From contig NZ_RJUU01000001.1 in assembly GCF_003751445.1 (NCBI RefSeq), forward strand, positions 2,361,001-2,425,000: DNA of 64,000 nucleotides, read 5' to 3'. Under the pieces are notes generated by a model. It was not told where the DNA came from. It worked only from the letters and a program-made list of their open reading frames with translations, and ran no database searches. A program made the translations under genes and the position numbers. Positions 61,301 to 64,000 of this stretch are shown here, one piece after another (position 1 is the first letter of the stretch; each line of letters begins with the position of its first letter). Source of the stretch: Streptomyces sp. 840.1. GTDB lineage: Bacteria; Actinomycetota; Actinomycetes; Streptomycetales; Streptomycetaceae.

Positions 61301-63325
61301 GACCCCGCCGAGCACCTCCGCGATCCGCTCCAGGATCGAGGTGCGGACCACGCCGTCGCCGATGTCCAGCCCGGCGACGACGTCGGTGACCGTGCCGAGC
61401 CCGTCCGTCATCTCCGTCAGCCGGGTGCCGAGCGCGGCGGCGTCCGTCACGGTGGCGGCCGAGGACGCCTCGCCGGTGAGCCGGGCGAGGTCCGAGTGGT
61501 AACCGGCGAAGGCGTCCTCGCCGGCCAGGAACGCGACCGCGCGCCGCCCCGCCGCCGCGAGGTCGTCGGCGGTGGCGGCGGTCAGCTCCTCGATCCGCCC
61601 GGTGTCCGCGTACCGCATCTCGCTCAGCGTGGCCAGATGGCCGTGCGCACCGCGGAGTTCGGTGAGCCGGGCCACCCACTCGGCGGCGGACTGCGGGGCC
61701 TCGCCGCGCACCCGGCGCACCAGGGCGGTGATGCGCTCCGCGCTCGCGTCGAGTGCGTCGGCGGCCTGCCGGGTCAGTTCCTGGACGCCCTCGAACTCCG
61801 CGATGACCTGCCGCGCGGTGTCGTGGAGCGCCGTCAACGGCTCAGCCAGCGAACCGAGTTCGGGGTCGCTCAGCCAGTGGTAGCGGTCGGTGGCGCGGGT
61901 GCAGTCGGCCAGCAGCCGGGCGTAGACCGCGCCGGTCGGGGTGGTGCCTTCGGCGCTGTGCGCGAGGGCGAGGCAGTCGGAGATCCCGCGCACCAGGTCG
62001 GCGTTGCCGATCCGGGCCAGCGGGCCGGTGCCGGCGGGGCGCGACGCCGCGTAGGTGTCGCAGACGTACGGGGTCTGCCAGCGCTGCAGGGGGTGGACCC
62101 GGGCCGGTCCGGCGTCGGGGCCCTCGACCGGGTCCCGCAGGAGTACGAGCGTCCCGTCGTCGAGCAGGGCGTGGCCCCGGCCCTGAAGTGGCGTCTCCAC
62201 CTCCTGGCGGATCACGTTGTAGGACAGCAGCAGGCTGCGGCCGTCCTCCCGGGAGCGGAACGCGTACAGCACGTCCTCGCCGTTGGGGGAGCGGACGGCC
62301 CCTTCGAAGACCGGCCCGGTCAGCGGCTGCGCGATGTCGAAGGTCTTGGCCGCGCCTGTGGTCAGGTAAAAGCCGCCGGGGAAGATGATCCCCTGGTCCT
62401 CGGGGAGCCGGTGGCAGGACGGGCCGATGCCGTCCAGCCGCAGCACGGTGCCGAGGAGCGAGTTGAACACCAGGTGGCGGGCGGCCTCCTCCTTGTACGG
62501 CCGGATCCGGAGCAGCACCAGCGGGCCCAGCTCCGCGTACTCGACCTCGGCGTCGGCGAGCGACTGGAGCGGTTCGGTGACCGGCTCCCGGTAGATCCCG
62601 TCCGGGGTGTCCGTGTCGTTGACGGTCTTGACGGTGAGGCTGCCGCCGAGGGTGTCGACGTACAGCCGGGCCTCGCCGCCGTCGCCCGTCGCGCCGATCG
62701 CGATGTGCGGGTGCCGGCCCGCGACGTGGGCCTCGCGGCCGGCCGGGGTCCAGGTGAAGTCGTGCGACGGCGGGAAGACGTGGTCGCGCTCGCCCCGGGC
62801 GTCGAGGAACGCGCCGGGCGAGCCGTCGGCGTCGAGCGCCCAGCGCAGGACGCGGATGTCCTCGGCGCTCTCGCCGGTCCGGAACACCGCGAGGAGCCGG
62901 CCGTCGGTACGGCGCAGCCGCAGCAGCCGGGCGTCACGGTAGTAGCGGTGCAGCCCGTCGAACTCGCGGACGAACGCCTCGTCGGTGAGCAGCGGATCGG
63001 TGCCGGGGGCCAGCTCGGCGTCGTACAGCGCGAGTACGTCGTCGACGGCGGGCTCGTCGCGCCGGCCGGGACCGCGTTCGAAGCCGAACAGCAGGTGGCC
63101 GCCGACCGCGACGAGGTCGCGGGGGGTGGAGGGCTGCCCGGTACGGATCTGCTCGGCGCCGAGCAGCCGCAGCCCGGTGGAGCCGAACTCCTCGGTGCGG
63201 CGGGAGTTGAGCGCCTCGGCGCGGCGGGTGAGCTCCGCGGCCTGGCCGGCGAGCCGCCGCCGCAGCACGTCGTAGGCCCCGGCCTCCACGGGGCCGCCCG
63301 GGGGCGGCGGGGTTCCGGTGTCCAT
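58391..63325 (-). CDS. giant AAA+ ATPase (DNA repair ATPase annotation)
   Basis: A 1,644-aa protein starting at ATG 63325 with AAGGAG 8 bp upstream. The first ~500 residues are beta-rich, and the central ~600 residues are helical and coiled-coil rich (RRTEVYEAFSARRQTLQDA). A MoxR/AAA+ module lies near residues 1250-1450: Walker A SPPGYGKTTLMEYVADRL and Walker B LLYLDDIQHTSPELLQKF. Sensor-like arginine/asparagine residues follow (AGNPYTESGEQFR). The family, called DNA repair ATPase in genome annotation, has no demonstrated function. Its place next to a flotillin and a channel-like protein suggests membrane-linked quality control. Confidence 0.85.
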   Translation of the reverse strand: MDTGTPPPPGGPVEAGAYDVLRRRLAGQAAELTRRAEALNSRRTEEFGSTGLRLLGAEQIRTGQPSTPRDLVAVGGHLLFGFERGPGRRDEPAVDDVLALYDAELAPGTDPLLTDEAFVREFDGLHRYYRDARLLRLRRTDGRLLAVFRTGESAEDIRVLRWALDADGSPGAFLDARGERDHVFPPSHDFTWTPAGREAHVAGRHPHIAIGATGDGGEARLYVDTLGGSLTVKTVNDTDTPDGIYREPVTEPLQSLADAEVEYAELGPLVLLRIRPYKEEAARHLVFNSLLGTVLRLDGIGPSCHRLPEDQGIIFPGGFYLTTGAAKTFDIAQPLTGPVFEGAVRSPNGEDVLYAFRSREDGRSLLLSYNVIRQEVETPLQGRGHALLDDGTLVLLRDPVEGPDAGPARVHPLQRWQTPYVCDTYAASRPAGTGPLARIGNADLVRGISDCLALAHSAEGTTPTGAVYARLLADCTRATDRYHWLSDPELGSLAEPLTALHDTARQVIAEFEGVQELTRQAADALDASAERITALVRRVRGEAPQSAAEWVARLTELRGAHGHLATLSEMRYADTGRIEELTAATADDLAAAGRRAVAFLAGEDAFAGYHSDLARLTGEASSAATVTDAAALGTRLTEMTDGLGTVTDVVAGLDIGDGVVRTSILERIAEVLGGVNRVRAVLDARRRELLDHEGRAEFAAEFALLGQAVTGALAAASTPDACDEQLARLLLQLENLEARFTESDDFLTALAERRTEVYEAFSARRQTLQDAVARRTERLAQSAARVLETVSRRSAALPDTDAVHTYFASDPMVDKVRRTAAELRELGDTVRAEELDGQLLAARQEAGRALRDRSELYADGGATVRLGRHRFAVNTQPFDLTLVPQGDGLAFAVTGTDYRMPVTDPAFAETRPYWDQQLPSESRSVYRGEHLAARLLAEHGADRLSSLDAPELAALVRTSAAGAYDEGYQRGVHDEDATAILTVLLRLRAGAGLLRFPPAVRAAAQLFWAHGADGARRTSWTLRARSLARARATFGLAPAVAALQEEWAGAIGGEGARAVASYLFEELTSDPQGFVTSASVRTFLDKFRRTTGTSAYDEDLAALGDELPARRQLVEGWLAAYSRADGAELDADDLAEAVAVELCPEPAVRRYEGEAPLTATVDGLLGVHPRIDRGRLPVRIDELLSRTDEFREVTVPGFRAYQRRRTALAAAERARLRLDDHRPRVMSAFVRNRLLDEVYLPLIGDSLAKQLGTAGADRRTDSQGLLLLVSPPGYGKTTLMEYVADRLGLVLVKISGPSLGHDVTSLDPAQARSATARQEIEKINFALEAGNNTLLYLDDIQHTSPELLQKFIPLCDATRRIEGVRDGEPRSYDLRGKRFAVCMAGNPYTESGEQFRIPDMLANRADVWNLGEVLSGRDDVFALSFVENALTANPVLAPLAGRSREDLALLLRLAAGTEPSAAASRLQHPYAPAETERIVAVLRHLLTARDTVLAVNAAYIASAAQTDATRTEPPFRLQGSYRNMNRIAERIVPVMNDAELSDVIDDHYAGEAQTLTTGAEAALLKLAALRGTLGPEQAARWSAVTAGYVRSQALGGPDGDPVTRAVAALGLLADRIAAVETAIGRATDPRRLLARPPSGEPGDR

Positions 63326-63385
63326 GCGGTGCGGCTCCTTACGGGGTGGGCGGATGTACGGCACGGCGCCCGGGGCGCGGGCGTT

Positions 63386-63566
63386 GTCCTCAATCGCCGG
63401 ACGGGCTCGAACTGCCCTGACGGGGCTTGAACTGCCCTGACGGGCTTGAACTGGGCGGGGGACAGGAGCCATATCCAGCCCGTCCGGCGATTGAGGACGG
63501 ACGGTGCCCGGGTGGGCGGTCACTGGACGGGCCGGGTTCGTCCCAGCCCGTCCGGCGATTGAGGAC
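63386..63566. repeat. intergenic repeat cluster: three 22-bp copies and a short tandem array
   Basis: Three identical 22-bp units centred on CCCGTCCGGCGATTGAGG occur: one inverted at 63386-63407, two direct at 63477-63498 and 63545-63566. Between copies 1 and 2 are ~2.5 tandem ~20-bp units of CTTGAACTGCCCTGACGGG (63406-63455). Copy 1 and copy 2 could pair across ~90 bp. Such elements are scattered between genes of many Streptomyces genomes. Confidence 0.85.
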
Positions 63567-63589
63567 AGGGCCTCGCTCCGGTGGTGCGG

Positions 63590-64000
63590 CTACGCCACCG
63601 GCGTACCGTTGCGGGCGGCGGGGCCCGGGATCCGGACATCGCCCAGGCTCATGTCCGCGAGCCCCAGCTCCCGCGCGTGGTCCAGGAGCCGGCGGACCTG
63701 CTCCGCCCCCGCGCCCCCGCCCCCCGGCGCCGCCATCATCCGCATCAGCAGCGCCGACACCGTCAGGTTCTGCACATCGCCCGAGGACACCGAGCCCAGC
63801 ACCTTCGTCAGGTCGTCCGTGAACGAGGACGTGCCGTTCAGCCACGGCCCCGCGAGCGCCTTCGCCGTGTCCGAGTTGCCGACGAAGCCGTCGAGGCTCT
63901 TGCCCATGGAGATGGACGAGACCAGCCGGTCGAAGAAGACCGACTCCCCGCCGACGATGTCGATGTCCGCGTTCTCCAGCCCGGCCGACACGATCGTCGC
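63590..64000 (-). CDS. flotillin-family protein, C-terminal part (5' end outside the window)
   Basis: Minus-strand frame is open to base 64000, so the gene extends beyond the right edge. The visible 136 residues (ATIVSAGLENADIDIVGG, VFFDRLVSSISMGKSLDGF, SGDVQNLTVSALLMRMM) match the C-terminal region of flotillin/SPFH proteins, with coiled-coil and flotillin tail. Ends with RIPGPAARNGTPVA. It precedes the giant ATPase and would be a membrane scaffold. Confidence 0.82.
   Translation of the reverse strand, partial: ATIVSAGLENADIDIVGGESVFFDRLVSSISMGKSLDGFVGNSDTAKALAGPWLNGTSSFTDDLTKVLGSVSSGDVQNLTVSALLMRMMAAPGGGGAGAEQVRRLLDHARELGLADMSLGDVRIPGPAARNGTPVA

Noticed and set aside
59300..63430. 1,376-aa plus-strand open frame opposite the AAA+ ATPase gene
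   Set aside because: It is the antisense of a well-supported 1,644-aa gene; composition (Arg/Val/Gly/Leu-rich, no domain) is typical of a GC-rich shadow frame.
1..64000. tRNA or rRNA genes and CRISPR arrays
   Set aside because: No T-loop (GGTTCGAATCC-like) or anticodon-stem pattern and no regularly spaced repeat-spacer array could be seen in the intergenic regions.

Overview
The window is very GC-rich chromosomal DNA with GTG/TTG starts, purine-rich ribosome binding sites, SARP- and LuxR-type regulators, M18 aminopeptidase, aspS and metG. Together these indicate a Streptomyces or close relative. Two matches to the ParB-binding parS palindrome suit the origin-proximal half of the chromosome, where Streptomyces parS sites cluster. 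No tRNA, rRNA, CRISPR array or intact insertion sequence was seen.

Layout. (1) 1-10610 is conserved core: a truncated NHL/thioredoxin-like protein, a DUF4232 lipoprotein preceded by a four-copy 11-bp direct repeat that looks like a SARP box, the adjacent 938-aa SARP/AfsR-type regulator, a DUF6458 protein, M18 aminopeptidase, a lipoprotein, a decayed Uma2 fragment, a long acyl-CoA dehydrogenase and an SseB-like protein. (2) 10643-31757 is an accessory biosynthetic island, all on the minus strand. Read 5' to 3' it has a LuxR-type regulator, a small secreted peptide, a nucleotide-sugar dehydrogenase, an NRPS module (A-PCP-epimerization-like), a polysaccharide deacetylase, an MFS exporter, ATP-grasp ligase 1, a VOC protein, a fusion of a dead ABC-ATPase-like domain to an Ldh_2 dehydrogenase, a Gfo/Idh/MocA oxidoreductase, two TIM-barrel sugar isomerase-like proteins, a sulfotransferase, ATP-grasp ligase 2, a family 2 glycosyltransferase, CysD, CysN and an SsuB/SsuC-like ABC pair. 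Most genes overlap by 4 bp, so the island is probably one or two translationally coupled operons. (3) 31994-64000 is again core: pirin, AI-2E transporter, PAS/GAF/SpoIIE phosphatase, aspS, an L,D-transpeptidase-like lipoprotein, Uma2, metG, a two-component system, a von Willebrand A protein, an S4 protein, a FUSC transporter, small membrane and stress proteins, a flavin monooxygenase/FMN reductase pair, HxlR plus an imine-reductase-like enzyme, an attenuated trpS, a TrkA-type channel-like protein, a 1,644-aa AAA+ ATPase and the end of a flotillin.

How the island may work (inference). The sugar dehydrogenase, deacetylase and glycosyltransferase could supply an amino-uronic sugar. The Gfo/Idh, TIM-barrel and Ldh_2 proteins could make a hydroxy or keto acid or a cyclitol. 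The NRPS module and two ATP-grasp enzymes could activate and join amino acids. CysDN makes APS, which (after a kinase encoded elsewhere) feeds the sulfotransferase. The predicted output is a sulfated, glycosylated small peptide exported by the MFS protein. I recognise no known cluster with this set of genes. It is the best candidate here for an undescribed system, and the dead-ABC/Ldh_2 fusion is its most unusual part.
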